Of a stretch of DNA of 64,000 nt, positions 1 to 7,837 are shown piece after piece. The notes under the pieces are model-generated. The model worked only from the letters and a program-made list of their open reading frames with translations, ran no database searches and had not been told where the DNA came from. Origin of the DNA: JAVBWI01 sp036677445 (GTDB lineage: Bacteria; Bacillota; Clostridia; Christensenellales; CAG-138); the NCBI GenBank assembly GCA_036677445.1, contig JAVBWI010000017.1, positions 62,001 to 126,000 of the forward strand. The letters are read 5' to 3'. The position numbers were made by a program, and so were the translations under genes. The first letter of the stretch is position 1. The number at the start of each line of letters is the position of its first letter.

Positions 1-1
1 T

Positions 2-475
2 CATTATGCATTTTTAGGCGATAAGCTGATTATAGGGAAATTTTGCGCAATTGCAAAAGGTATTGAGTTTGTGATGAATGGCGCAAACCATAGAATGTGC
101 AGTGTCACTACCTACCCCTTTAACATTATGGGAAACGGCTGGGAAAAGGCGACCCCTTCGCTGGAGGATTTGCCGCTAAAAGGGGATACGGTGGTCGGTA
201 ACGATGTGTGGATAGGGCAAAGCGTCACGGTAATGCCCGGCGTTCACATTGGGGACGGCGCAATTGTTGCAGCCAATTCCGTCGTAACAAAAGACATCCC
301 TGCTTATTGCATCGCAGGCGGGAACCCTTGTAAGATCATCAGAAAAAGATTCGACGATGCGTTCATCCAATATTTGCTCGCGTTAAAGTGGTGGGATTGG
401 CCCGCCCAAAAGATTTTTGACAATCTTGAAGTCCTGTGCGGCAGCGACCTGACGAAAATCAAAGAGATCAATTAG
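2..475 (+). CDS. Vat-like streptogramin A O-acetyltransferase, 5' end cut off by window
   Basis: The frame is open from base 2, so the N-terminus lies outside the window. This is the C-terminal part of a left-handed beta-helix xenobiotic acetyltransferase. Seen: the GKFCAIA turn, a MNGANHRM block containing the His that acts as general base in this family, then hexapeptide repeats (VVGNDVWIG, VTVMPGVHIGDGA), ending in the AGGNPCKIIRKRF and KWWDWP signatures. These details fit Vat (streptogramin A acetyltransferase) better than CatB chloramphenicol acetyltransferase, which has different residues around GNDVWIG and GANHRM. Vat enzymes use acetyl-CoA to acetylate the drug in the cytoplasm as trimers. 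Actual substrate is inferred only; many chromosomal homologues have unknown substrates. An 8-bp inverted repeat (488-495/504-511) follows the stop without a clear T-run. Base composition is lower in GC than the core genes. Confidence 0.85.
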   Translation, partial: HYAFLGDKLIIGKFCAIAKGIEFVMNGANHRMCSVTTYPFNIMGNGWEKATPSLEDLPLKGDTVVGNDVWIGQSVTVMPGVHIGDGAIVAANSVVTKDIPAYCIAGGNPCKIIRKRFDDAFIQYLLALKWWDWPAQKIFDNLEVLCGSDLTKIKEIN

Positions 476-556
476 CGGCGCTGATCGGGCAACAGCTTTG
501 CACCTGTTGCCATACCGGTAAAGCAGCAATTAATAAAACGGAAAAGGAGAGTAAGC

Positions 557-808
557 ATGCTGGAATACAAATTCGATACGCAGTTATTGATCGAAGGGGA
601 AAACCTGTCGGAAGATGCAATCAACGAGTATATCACAAAGAATATTGAAGGCGATTGTTTGCTTGCCGTTGGGGCCGAGACATTGATAAAAATTCATTTC
701 CACACCAATACGCCGTGGAAAGTGCTCGAGTATTGCGCTTCCTTGGGCGATATTTATGATATTGTGGTGGAAAATATGGAACGGCAGGCCAATGTGTTTC
801 AAGGATAA
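557..808 (+). CDS. Stand-alone FakA/YloV-type (DAK-associated) C-terminal domain protein
   Basis: 83 residues with a good ribosome binding site (AAAAGGAG, 8 bases before ATG). The sequence matches only one stretch of the fatty-acid kinase subunit FakA (YloV): the 'T-Q-L-L-I-EGENL' opening, the GDCLLAVGAETLIKIHFHT core (family consensus GDSLVVVGD-ELIKVHVHT) and the closing ENMERQ. In full-length FakA this lies after the DAK2/DhaL kinase domain. Here there is no kinase domain, and the ORF is compact with its own start and stop, so it is either a free-standing small protein or a decayed fragment. Function cannot be assigned. It is 10 bases upstream of the next gene and probably co-transcribed with it. 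Confidence 0.6.
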   Translation: MLEYKFDTQLLIEGENLSEDAINEYITKNIEGDCLLAVGAETLIKIHFHTNTPWKVLEYCASLGDIYDIVVENMERQANVFQG

Positions 809-818
809 GTAAACCGGC

Positions 819-1913
819 ATGAAGAACGTCATCGACTATGCCGAAAACGAGCTGGCGAGGTTTTCCGCAAGGCCGCTGAACGCCGTGGACAGCCTCGTGC
901 TTTCCCAGCTCTCTTATCTGCGCTTTGAAAACATCGTACCCGGGCTGACGGAGAATGCGCCGCCCGTGCGTATAGGCGACCTCCTCAAAGCGGAGCTGTT
1001 CCCTTCGCTCCTTCACAACGTGCGCGACGCGCAAAACAACAGGCGGCTGTTGTTCGCGCTCGCGGCCAGCCCCCGGTTCCGCGATATCAGGCTGCAATAT
1101 TACGTCAGCCGGTTGGACCCGGCGCAGGAAAAGCAGTTTTCCGCCGTTACCTGCCTGCTCGACGGGCAGAAGACCGCCTACATCGCCTACCGCGGCACGG
1201 ATTCCACGTTCGTGGGCTGGAAAGAGGATTTCAATATGGCGTTTCTAAGCCCCATCCCCGCGCAGGAAGATGGTGTCCGCTATCTGCACGCGGTGGCGGA
1301 AAAAGTGCCGTATGCGTTTCTGACCGGCGGGCATTCCAAAGGCGGCAATTTGGCGGTATATGCCGCCATGCAGTGCGACCCCATCGTGCAGGATAGAATA
1401 ACCGCTGTTTACAGCCACGACGGGCCGGGGTTTAAGGAAGGCGTATTTGAAAGCGCCGCATTCCTGCGCATCAAAGATAAAATCCACAAGACGCTGCCCC
1501 AGTCTTCCCTGATCGGCATGCTGCTCGAAAATCAGGAACAGTATGCGGTGGTGGAAAGCAGCCGGTATGGGATCATGCAGCACGATCCGTTTTCCTGGGC
1601 GGTGGAAGACGGCGACTTTTTATATGCCAAGAAAATCACCGGCGGCGCCATGTACAGGAACGCCACGCTGCAACAGTGGCTGGGCGGCCTGACGGACGAG
1701 AAGCGCGCGCTTTTTGTAGACTCGCTGTATCAGGTGCTCGGCGCGGCGGACGCGGCAACCGTAGGCGAACTGACCGAGGATTGGCAGAAGAAAGCCGTCG
1801 CCATGCTGGGCGCGGCAAAAAGCATCGACGCGGAGACAAAAAAGTTTATCGCCGAGACCGTAGGGGCGTTGGTCAAGCTCTCCCTTAAGAATTTATCGCC
1901 GTTTAAGAAATAG
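819..1913 (+). CDS. DUF2974 (Mbeg1-like) alpha/beta-hydrolase family protein
   Basis: 364 residues. The N-terminal 'NAVDSLVLSQLSYLRFE' block, the 'YIAYRGTDSTFVGWKEDF' block and the lipase-type nucleophile elbow GGHSKGGNLA (Ser in GHSKG) are diagnostic for the DUF2974/Mbeg1-like branch of the class 3 lipase fold. The following segment contains 'VYSHDGPGF', also typical. Members are cytoplasmic or surface-associated predicted lipases or esterases with unknown substrates. No signal peptide is visible. The start has AAGGA about 13 bases upstream, a loose spacing. It probably forms a short operon with the preceding 83-residue gene and converges on the VOC gene, with only 10 bases between stop codons. 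Confidence 0.85.
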   Translation: MKNVIDYAENELARFSARPLNAVDSLVLSQLSYLRFENIVPGLTENAPPVRIGDLLKAELFPSLLHNVRDAQNNRRLLFALAASPRFRDIRLQYYVSRLDPAQEKQFSAVTCLLDGQKTAYIAYRGTDSTFVGWKEDFNMAFLSPIPAQEDGVRYLHAVAEKVPYAFLTGGHSKGGNLAVYAAMQCDPIVQDRITAVYSHDGPGFKEGVFESAAFLRIKDKIHKTLPQSSLIGMLLENQEQYAVVESSRYGIMQHDPFSWAVEDGDFLYAKKITGGAMYRNATLQQWLGGLTDEKRALFVDSLYQVLGAADAATVGELTEDWQKKAVAMLGAAKSIDAETKKFIAETVGALVKLSLKNLSPFKK

Positions 1914-1923
1914 GATTCCCAAC

Positions 1924-2286
1924 TTATTTGCTTTCCACAAACTGAATCTTCAGCCCGTTGGGGTCCAGCACGAAGAAGAACCGCGTGTGCGGGTTGGGCG
2001 AAAACGGCCCGCTGTGTACGGGGATGCCCTTCTCTTTCACGAGCGTGAGCATATCGTCCAGCGACTCCACCGTGAACCCCCACGAGATGTCCCCGCCGAC
2101 GGGCGCCGCCTCATGCGCGGCGTCGCAGATAAGCTCTACCTTGGTTTCCCCGTCGCCTAAGAAAACGATCTCCATGCCCGGCCCCGCCTGGAACCGACGG
2201 CTGATTGGAAGGCCCGCGATCTCCGTGTAAAACCGCAGGGATTCTTCCATATCGCGCACATACAGCGTGCTCCAGCAAAATTTCAT
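1924..2286 (-). CDS. VOC-family (glyoxalase/bleomycin-resistance fold) protein
   Basis: 120 residues, a complete single VOC module: 'FCWSTLYVRDMEESLRFYTEIAGLPISRRF' (first beta-alpha-beta-beta-beta unit) and 'VESLDDMLTLVKEKGIPVHSGPF...RFFFVLDPNGLKIQFVE' (second). The terminal DPNG-x-x-I-x-F-V-E pattern carries the metal-ligand Glu usual in the fold. The family covers glyoxalase I, fosfomycin and bleomycin resistance proteins and dioxygenases; nothing visible fixes the reaction here. The gene is divergent from the DJ-1 family gene (85-base gap). The pairing is suggestive because both families include methylglyoxal-detoxifying enzymes, but that link is inference. Confidence 0.85.
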   Translation of the reverse strand: MKFCWSTLYVRDMEESLRFYTEIAGLPISRRFQAGPGMEIVFLGDGETKVELICDAAHEAAPVGGDISWGFTVESLDDMLTLVKEKGIPVHSGPFSPNPHTRFFFVLDPNGLKIQFVESK

Positions 2287-2371
2287 AGGATGCTTCCCCC
2301 TTTTGTGATATGCTTAAGGCTATAGTACCCGAAAGAACGGGAAACGTAAAGATCAGGATGGGGGGCGCGGC

Positions 2372-2950
2372 ATGAAGGTTCTGCTGTTTCTGTTAAAGGG
2401 GTTTGAAACATTCGAGGCCAGTGTGTTTATAGATGTGCTGGGCTGGGCGCGCAACGATTACGGCCTTGACGTGCAGCTTACCACCTGCGGCTTTACCCCT
2501 AAAGTCGTGAGCACGTTCAACATTCCGGTACTGGTGGATACGCTGCTCGACGAGATAAACGCGGAGGACTACGACGCGCTCGCCGTCCCCGGCGGGTTTG
2601 AGGAGTTCGGCTTTTACGAGGAGGCTTACGACGAGCGTTTTTTGCGGTTGATCCGCGCGTTCGAAGCGCAGGGCAAGGTGATCGCTTCTGTCTGCGTGGG
2701 CGCGCTGCCGCTGGGGAAAAGCGGCGTGCTTTCGGACAGGAAAGCGACGACCTACCACCTGAAAGACGGATACCGGCAGGCGCAATTGCGCGCCTTCGGC
2801 GTGGAAGTAATCAACAAGCCTATCGTGCTTGACAGGAACATCATTACCTCCTACTGCCCGCAGACCGCGCCGGGCGTGGCGTTTAAGCTCCTGGAACAGC
2901 TCACCTCCACAGCGCAGATGGAAATTGTCAAGGCCGCTATGGGCTTTTAA
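2372..2950 (+). CDS. DJ-1/PfpI family protein (DJ-1 subfamily)
   Basis: 192 residues, the full length of the family. Opens with 'KVLLFLLKGFETFEASVFIDVL', keeps the Glu of the active site (GFETFE), has the 'DYDALAVPGGFEEFGFYEEAY' strand and the nucleophile elbow 'VIASVCVGALPLGKSGVL' with Cys in position for the DJ-1 catalytic Cys, and the 'NIITSYCPQTAPGVAFKLLE' C-terminal signature. DJ-1 relatives act as glyoxalase III/deglycases, chaperones or oxidative-stress proteins; which applies here is not visible. A purine-rich GGGG tract sits before ATG. The downstream DUF1232 frame begins within 30 bases of its stop, suggesting an operon. Confidence 0.88.
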   Translation: MKVLLFLLKGFETFEASVFIDVLGWARNDYGLDVQLTTCGFTPKVVSTFNIPVLVDTLLDEINAEDYDALAVPGGFEEFGFYEEAYDERFLRLIRAFEAQGKVIASVCVGALPLGKSGVLSDRKATTYHLKDGYRQAQLRAFGVEVINKPIVLDRNIITSYCPQTAPGVAFKLLEQLTSTAQMEIVKAAMGF

Positions 2951-2979
2951 GCAGGCGCATCCGCACCGGAGAAGCACGC

Positions 2980-3353
2980 ATGAAGCTGGATTAAAAGCAA
3001 GGGCAAAGCGGCTCAAGACGGATATCCCGGCCGTGTTCCTTGCGCTAAGAAGAAAAGAAACGCCGCTTGGCGCGAAAATTCTCGCCGCCGTTACGGTCGC
3101 CTACGCGCTTTCGCCCATCGACCTGATACCGGATTTTATTCCGGTGCTGGGGTATCTGGACGATGTGTTGCTGCTGCCATTTTTCATCGCACTCACAATC
3201 AGGCGCATCCCCAAAGACGTGCTGGATGATTGCAGGGCGCAGGCGGAAGGCTTGTGGGCAGACGGGAAGCCGAAGAAATGGTATTATGCCCTCCCCATCG
3301 TTCTCTTGTGGCTGGCGATCATGTATTTCATCATCAAGGCGATTTGGCTGTAA
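2980..3353 (+). CDS. DUF1232 (YkvA-type) small membrane protein, apparently frameshifted at codon 5
   Basis: The body 'KARAKRLKTDIPAVFLALRRKETPLGAKILAAVTVAYALSPIDLIPDFIP...LGYLDDVLLLPFFIALTIRRIP' is a textbook DUF1232 domain, followed by a C-terminal membrane helix (LPIVLLWLAIMYFIIKAI). That frame has no usable start near its 5' end: its only ATG lies far inside the upstream DJ-1 gene. A well-placed ATG at 2980 with GGAGA seven bases upstream reads Met-Lys-Leu-Asp-stop; inserting one T after codon 4 would join it perfectly to the domain (MKLD-LKARAKRLK). So either a single-base deletion has inactivated the gene or the assembly lost a T in the GGATTAAAA run. Role of the family is unknown. Confidence 0.65.
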
Positions 3354-3405
3354 ATCCGCAGCATGCATAGCTCCGCGCGACCTGCCGCAGACTAGCCTCA
3401 TACGC

Positions 3406-3434
3406 TTGACAATACAGGTTAAAAAAGGTACAAT
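3406..3434 (+). promoter_or_regulatory. SigA-type promoter of the metG T-box transcript
   Basis: TTGACA at 3406-3411 and TACAAT at 3429-3434, spaced exactly 17 bases, place the start of transcription near 3441, just before the T-box leader. This is the best-looking housekeeping promoter in the window. Confidence 0.85.
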
Positions 3435-3440
3435 CACACC

Positions 3441-3709
3441 AATCGAATGCCGGTTTTTACCGGACGCAATGACGGAAAGAGTAAGCGGCAACGCGGTGCA
3501 AAGAGAGCCGGGGCAAGGTGCAAGCCCGGCCGCAGCGGACCCGCCGAACATGGCTCCCGAGCGACGATGGCCGAACGCATCATTTGCTTTAGGCCACGCG
3601 GGCAGCGCCCGATACAGCGCTTTGCTTATGAGCCCCCGTATGACGGGGGAAAGTAGGGTGGTACCACGGCAGCATAGTTGCGTCGTCCCTTGTGGACGGC
3701 GCTTTTTTG
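3441..3709 (+). promoter_or_regulatory. T-box riboswitch leader controlling metG
   Basis: A structured leader of about 270 bases between a strong promoter and metG. The hallmark antiterminator sequence AGGGTGGTACCACG is at 3655-3668. It is followed by a terminator hairpin (GCGTCGTCC 3680-3688 / GGACGGCGC 3694-3702) and a run of six T. The ATG in 'GAACATGGCTCCCGAGC' (ATG at 3550-3552) sits in the usual specifier-loop context and is the likely methionine specifier codon. Known of the family: uncharged tRNA pairs with the specifier and with the T-box bulge, favours the antiterminator and lets transcription read into the synthetase gene. The specifier assignment is inference; the T-box, terminator and gene identity are plainly visible. 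Confidence 0.93.
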
Positions 3710-3734
3710 ATCGTAACGACAAGGAGGAAGCACA

Positions 3735-5732
3735 ATGACAAAACCGACCTTTTACATTTCCACCCCCATCTATTACCCCAGCGACAAGCTGCACATAGGC
3801 CACGCGTACTGCACCGTGGCGGCGGACGCCATCGCCCGCTATAAGCGGCAGACGGGGTATGATGTGTACTTTCTGACCGGCTCCGACGAGCACGGGCAGA
3901 AGATCGAGCGCGTAGCCGCCAAGAACAATGAGACGCCCAAGCAGTATGTCGACCGTATCGTAGATGGCTTCAAGTCGCTTTGGAAGCTTCTTGATATTTC
4001 CAACGACGGCTTTATCCGCACGACCGACGAGTACCACGAAAAGAGCGTGCAGAAAATATTCAAAAAGCTCTACGAACAGGGGGATATCTACAAATCCTCC
4101 TACACGGGGCATTACTGCACGCCCTGCGAAAGCTTCTGGCTGGAACGCCAGCTAAAGGACGGCTGCTGCCCGGATTGCGGGCGCCCCGTGGAGATGGTGG
4201 AGGAGGAAAGCTATTTCTTCCGTATGAGCAAGTATGCCGACCGCCTGATCGAGCACATCAAAACCCATCCCGAGTTCATACAGCCTCCCTCCCGCGCCAA
4301 CGAGATGCTGCAGAATTTCCTGCTGCCGGGATTGGAGGACCTTTGTGTTTCCCGCACCAGCTTCAAGTGGGGCATCCCCGTGGACTTTGACGACCGGCAT
4401 GTGGTGTATGTCTGGCTGGACGCGCTTTCTAACTACATCACCAAACTGGGCTTTTACAGCGACGACGACAGCCTTTATAAAAAATACTGGCCCTGCGACA
4501 TCCACCTGGTGGGCAAGGAGATCGTGCGTTTTCATACCATCATTTGGCCCATCATGCTCATGGCGCTGGGCGAGCCGCTGCCCAAGCAGGTATTCGGCCA
4601 CGGCTGGCTGGTGCTCGACGGCGGCAAAATGAGTAAGTCGAAGGGCAACGTGGTCGACCCCGTCAAGCTGTGCGAACGCTACGGCGTGGACGCCATCCGC
4701 TACTTCCTGCTGCGCGAGGTGCCCTTCGGCGCGGACGGCGTGTTCTCCAACGAATCGCTCATCAACCGCATCAACAGCGACCTCGCCAACGACCTTGGCA
4801 ACCTGCTTTCGAGAACGGTCGCCATGATCGGCAAATACTTCGACGGCGCGGTGCCCGCGCCCACAGTGCCCGACCCGGCGCAGGACGACGCGCTGCTCTC
4901 GCTCGCCGCGTCTCTCCCCGCCGCGGTGGAAGCGCAGATGAAGGAACTCAAGCTGCCCGAAGCGCTTATGGAAATTTGGAAGCTGGTCAACGCCAGCAAC
5001 AAATACATCGATGTGGCGGCCCCGTGGGTGCTCGCCAAGGAAGAATCGCAGAAGGCGCGCCTTGGCACGGTGCTTTACAACCTCGCGGAAAGCCTGCGCT
5101 TTATCGCCGTGCTCATACAGCCCTTCCTCACCAGCACCCCGAAGAAGATGTTCGAGCAGCTGGGCATAACGGACGACGCGCTAAAAACAATAGAGAGCCT
5201 CTCAAGCTTCGGCGGATTGCTGCCCGGTACGCAGGTGCAGAAGGGGGACTCCCTCTTCCCGCGCATCGATGTGAAGAAGGAGCTCGAAGAGCTGGAAGCT
5301 CAAACCCTCGCCGCACAGGCTGCCGCGGCGGATGCAAACGCCGCGCCGGCGGAACCGGCCAAAGCGGAAGAGCCTGCCGCAGAGGAAGCGGAAGAAGCGC
5401 TGCCCGAGATCGACTATGCCGATTTCGCCAAGCTGGACCTTCGCCTTGCGAAGGTGCTCGCCTGCGAGGAAGTCAAACGCAGTAAAAAACTGCTGCGCCT
5501 GACGCTCAAGGTAGGCGCGGAGGAACGCACTGTGCTTTCCGGCATCAAGCAGTGGTATCAACCGGAGGATCTGGTGGGCAAAACCGTGGTGCTGGTGGCA
5601 AACCTCAAGCCCATCACGCTGTGCAATATCGAAAGCCGGGGCATGATACTCTGCGCCTCCGACGAGGGGGACGTGAACCTTTCGGCGCTCACCACGCTTT
5701 CCGAACTGCCGGACGGCTTAAAGGTAAGGTAG
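3735..5732 (+). CDS. metG: Methionine--tRNA ligase with C-terminal tRNA-binding domain
   Basis: 665 residues. Class I synthetase signatures are intact: KLHIGHAYC (HIGH, near residue 20) and GGKMSKSKGNVVDP (KMSKS, near residue 300). Cysteine pairs CTPC and CPDC between about residues 128 and 150 form the zinc knuckle of the connective peptide. The anticodon-binding helical domain spans about 340-520. An Ala/Glu-rich linker (about 530-560) leads to a complete Trbp111/EMAP-like OB-fold (DYADFAKLDLRLAKVLACEEV to the end) that aids dimerisation and tRNA binding. Charges tRNA-Met in the cytoplasm. Start is ATG 3735 with AAGGAGG nine bases upstream. Expression is under the T-box leader. tatD follows after one base, so the two are translated from one message. 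Confidence 0.97.
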   Translation: MTKPTFYISTPIYYPSDKLHIGHAYCTVAADAIARYKRQTGYDVYFLTGSDEHGQKIERVAAKNNETPKQYVDRIVDGFKSLWKLLDISNDGFIRTTDEYHEKSVQKIFKKLYEQGDIYKSSYTGHYCTPCESFWLERQLKDGCCPDCGRPVEMVEEESYFFRMSKYADRLIEHIKTHPEFIQPPSRANEMLQNFLLPGLEDLCVSRTSFKWGIPVDFDDRHVVYVWLDALSNYITKLGFYSDDDSLYKKYWPCDIHLVGKEIVRFHTIIWPIMLMALGEPLPKQVFGHGWLVLDGGKMSKSKGNVVDPVKLCERYGVDAIRYFLLREVPFGADGVFSNESLINRINSDLANDLGNLLSRTVAMIGKYFDGAVPAPTVPDPAQDDALLSLAASLPAAVEAQMKELKLPEALMEIWKLVNASNKYIDVAAPWVLAKEESQKARLGTVLYNLAESLRFIAVLIQPFLTSTPKKMFEQLGITDDALKTIESLSSFGGLLPGTQVQKGDSLFPRIDVKKELEELEAQTLAAQAAAADANAAPAEPAKAEEPAAEEAEEALPEIDYADFAKLDLRLAKVLACEEVKRSKKLLRLTLKVGAEERTVLSGIKQWYQPEDLVGKTVVLVANLKPITLCNIESRGMILCASDEGDVNLSALTTLSELPDGLKVR

Positions 5733-5733
5733 C

Positions 5734-6534
5734 ATGCGGCTGTTCGACACGCACGCCCACCTGTTGGATGCGCGCTTCGACGACGACCGCGAGGCGCTTT
5801 GCGCCGCGCTTCCCGGCATGGGCATCGCGCACATGCTCGAAGCGTGCAGCCGCGTGCAGGACGCCGCGGCTACGCTCGCGTTTGTTGAAAAATACAGCTA
5901 TATGGCCGCGGCGCTGGGCACACACCCGCACGAAGCGGGAGATATGCAGCCGCAGCACCTGGTGCAGCTTGAAAACCTGCTGCAGCACGAAAAGGCTGTG
6001 GCGGTGGGCGAGATAGGGTTGGACTACCACTATGATTTCGCGCCGCGCGACGTGCAGCGACGTTATTTTGGCGCGCAGCTGGAGCTTGCGCGGGAGTTGA
6101 CGCTGCCCGTGGTGCTGCATGTGCGCGAGGCGAGCGCGGATGCGCTATCCATACTGCGCGCGCACAAAAACGGCCTATACGGCGTGATGCACTGCTTTTC
6201 GGGCAGCTATGAAACGGCGAAGGAATGCCTTGATTTGGGGCTGTACATCGCTTTTGGCGGGGCGCTGACATTCCGCAACGCGAAAAAAGCGCTGGAGGTG
6301 GCGCAAAAGCTGCCTATGGACCGGCTGCTGATAGAAACCGACAGCCCGTACATGACCCCGGAACCCCACCGCGGCCGCCGCAACGACCCTTCCCTGGTGC
6401 GACTGGTGTGCGAACGCCTGGCGGATTTGCGCGGCATGGACGCGGAAGAGGTCGCCGAGATTACGTTGCGTAACGGCTTAACGCTGTTCGGCATGCAGGA
6501 TACCGCTGATAAGGAAAGGTTGAAAAATGCGTAA
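5734..6534 (+). CDS. tatD: TatD-family metal-dependent hydrolase
   Basis: 266 residues, complete TIM-barrel amidohydrolase of the TatD/YcfH group. Visible metal ligands and family blocks: FDTHAHLLD (HxH), AVGEIGLDYHYDFAPRDVQ, VVLHVREASADAL, GVMHCFSGS and LLIETDSPYMTPEPHRGRRNDP. TatD enzymes are 3'-5' exonucleases or DNases with roles in DNA repair; the metG-tatD adjacency is widespread in Bacillota. The start codon comes one base after the metG stop, and its 3' end overlaps the next start by eight bases, so translation of all three genes is probably coupled. Confidence 0.93.
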   Translation: MRLFDTHAHLLDARFDDDREALCAALPGMGIAHMLEACSRVQDAAATLAFVEKYSYMAAALGTHPHEAGDMQPQHLVQLENLLQHEKAVAVGEIGLDYHYDFAPRDVQRRYFGAQLELARELTLPVVLHVREASADALSILRAHKNGLYGVMHCFSGSYETAKECLDLGLYIAFGGALTFRNAKKALEVAQKLPMDRLLIETDSPYMTPEPHRGRRNDPSLVRLVCERLADLRGMDAEEVAEITLRNGLTLFGMQDTADKERLKNA

Positions 6535-7204
6535 AAGAGTACGCCTGACGGCGTTCATTGTATGGGCGCTATTTCTGTTGACCGCCTGCGCCGCCCCCGC
6601 GAAGGAGCCCTGGGATCTGAATGGGTTTCTGGTGAAGGAAGGCATCGCCCTGACCCGCGAGATGGATAAGCTGGCCGAGACCAAAGAGTACGTAGCCCTT
6701 ATGTCCTCTTCCGAAAGCCTTGAAGAGATCATCAACAAGGCGGCAGCTGGGGATTATGGCGCTCCCCAAAACGCGTATGTGGTCCAATTGACGGATGACG
6801 GTTTGCTGCGGGCGATCAGCGCCTTTGCGGGCGAAGCGAACATTCCCGATCCTGTATTGGAAATACTCAAGTACAAAATCAACGCGTCGGTATTTGCGAA
6901 CCTCATCAACGCAACTTACGGCAGCGAAATGGTCGCCGCGACAAGCGTTCTGACCTGGGGAAAATCGTATATAGAGCCCGAAGGATGGTCGGACAATATG
7001 ATGCTGTTGCTCGAATACCCCGGCGAGTTTTCCAGCATGGTGTCGTTCGTACAGTCCGGGGATGGCGTAATCAGCGCATCCTCCGTATTTGTAAAGAACG
7101 GCGAAAAGGATATTGCCGCATTGTTGGAGGAATATCTGGGCAGCGCGGGCCTTACCTATGAGCAATACGAAGCCGGGCAACTGCAGGAACTGCTGGGCAA
7201 GTAG
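6527..7204 (+). CDS. Putative lipoprotein of unknown function
   Basis: 225 residues beginning MRKRVRLTAFIVWALFLLTAC: positively charged n-region, hydrophobic h-region and an LTAC lipobox, so the mature protein probably starts at a lipidated Cys21 on the outer face of the membrane. The rest is a soluble alpha/beta domain with no motif I recognise. It contains a 'VSFVQSGDGVISASSVFVKNG' segment and Gln/Glu-rich helices at the C-terminus. The gene overlaps tatD by eight bases and is followed by a strong hairpin, so it ends the metG operon. Placement behind metG and tatD does not by itself suggest a function. Confidence 0.75.
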   Translation: MRKRVRLTAFIVWALFLLTACAAPAKEPWDLNGFLVKEGIALTREMDKLAETKEYVALMSSSESLEEIINKAAAGDYGAPQNAYVVQLTDDGLLRAISAFAGEANIPDPVLEILKYKINASVFANLINATYGSEMVAATSVLTWGKSYIEPEGWSDNMMLLLEYPGEFSSMVSFVQSGDGVISASSVFVKNGEKDIAALLEEYLGSAGLTYEQYEAGQLQELLGK

Positions 7205-7240
7205 CATTTCGGATAGAACAATTCAATACTACACATTTGA

Positions 7241-7275
7241 AAATACCGCCACACAGGAAAAACGTGGCGGTATTT
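7241..7275 (+). terminator. Hairpin terminator of the metG-tatD-lipoprotein operon
   Basis: A 12-bp perfect stem (AAATACCGCCAC 7241-7252 / GTGGCGGTATTT 7264-7275) with an 11-base loop, followed by a T-rich stretch. It lies 37 bases after the lipoprotein stop and could terminate in both directions. Confidence 0.75.
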
Positions 7276-7322
7276 GTTGATAGGTTTTTCCGTAAAACAA
7301 ATGATATTGGTAGATTGTCAAA

Positions 7323-7530
7323 TCAAATGCAACAAAGTTCATGAATGAAAGCCTGTAAGGGCGAGACCCAACATAAGCACTTACGCGGTCGGGTATTGAG
7401 GAGATCTTGCATAGCAGCGATATCCTCTGAAAAGACTTCACCGCGGAAGTGCTTTTGGGGATAGAACTGGCGGATCAAACCATTGGTATTTTCGTTCGTA
7501 CCCCGCTGATATGGTTTGCATGCATCCGCA
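7323..7530 (-). mobile_element. IS30-family transposase remnant (C-terminal part only)
   Basis: Read on the minus strand, 'PYQRGTNENTNGLIRQFYPQKHF...AAMQDLLNTRPRKCLCWVSPLQAF' is the C-terminal end of an IS30-type DDE transposase: the block around the catalytic Glu (GTNENTNGLIRQ) and the closing 'LNTRPRKCLGW-P' motif. The N-terminal helix-turn-helix and both catalytic Asp blocks are missing. Transposase similarity stops abruptly near base 7530, where unrelated sequence carrying the small peptide ORF begins. No terminal inverted repeats were found. It is a dead fragment marking past transposition or rearrangement. Confidence 0.85.
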
Positions 7531-7602
7531 AAAACACCCGCGGGGTGAAAGGAGATGCAAGTAGCCTCGCAGAGAAACAAAAGAAGCGAGGTGAACGCCT
7601 CT

Positions 7603-7662
7603 ATGGATTGGCTTATTGCATTGATCGCATTGTTTGTGGTCTTGCAGGTTACCAAAAAATAG
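7603..7662 (+). CDS. Possible 19-residue hydrophobic peptide (type I toxin-like)
   Basis: The ORF encodes MDWLIALIALFVVLQVTKK: one membrane-spanning stretch followed by Lys-Lys, the build of type I toxin or holin-like peptides. Ribosome binding site GAGG lies ten bases upstream and is contained in a possible hairpin (CCTCGC 7565-7570 / GCGAGG 7586-7591) that would mask it, as in many type I toxin mRNAs. A GTG at 7591 in the same frame is an alternative start. A 12-bp hairpin follows the stop immediately. No antisense RNA promoter was identified, and so short an ORF can arise by chance. Confidence 0.35.
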   Translation: MDWLIALIALFVVLQVTKK

Positions 7663-7663
7663 A

Positions 7664-7694
7664 GCAAACCGCCTACTAGCACTAGGCGGTTTGC
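7664..7694 (+). terminator. Strong hairpin after the small peptide ORF
   Basis: Perfect 12-bp stem GCAAACCGCCTA (7664-7675) / TAGGCGGTTTGC (7683-7694), seven-base loop, starting one base after the TAG of the peptide ORF. There is no long T-run, so it may act as an mRNA-stabilising 3' hairpin rather than a classical terminator. Confidence 0.55.
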
Positions 7695-7837
7695 AATGAT
7701 CTAATTGTGAACAAGCTGAGGCTACCGTCTAATCGGCCCCTCGTCTTTATAGAATTCTATCATTTGTATACTCAAAATACAAATAAATAATCATTTTTCA
7801 GCATTTTTACTGTGTTTTGAAGCAATTTCAAGGATAT

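Noticed and set aside
3045..4112. 355-codon open frame antisense to the T-box and metG
   Set aside because: Overlaps the riboswitch and the start of metG; no similarity to any family.
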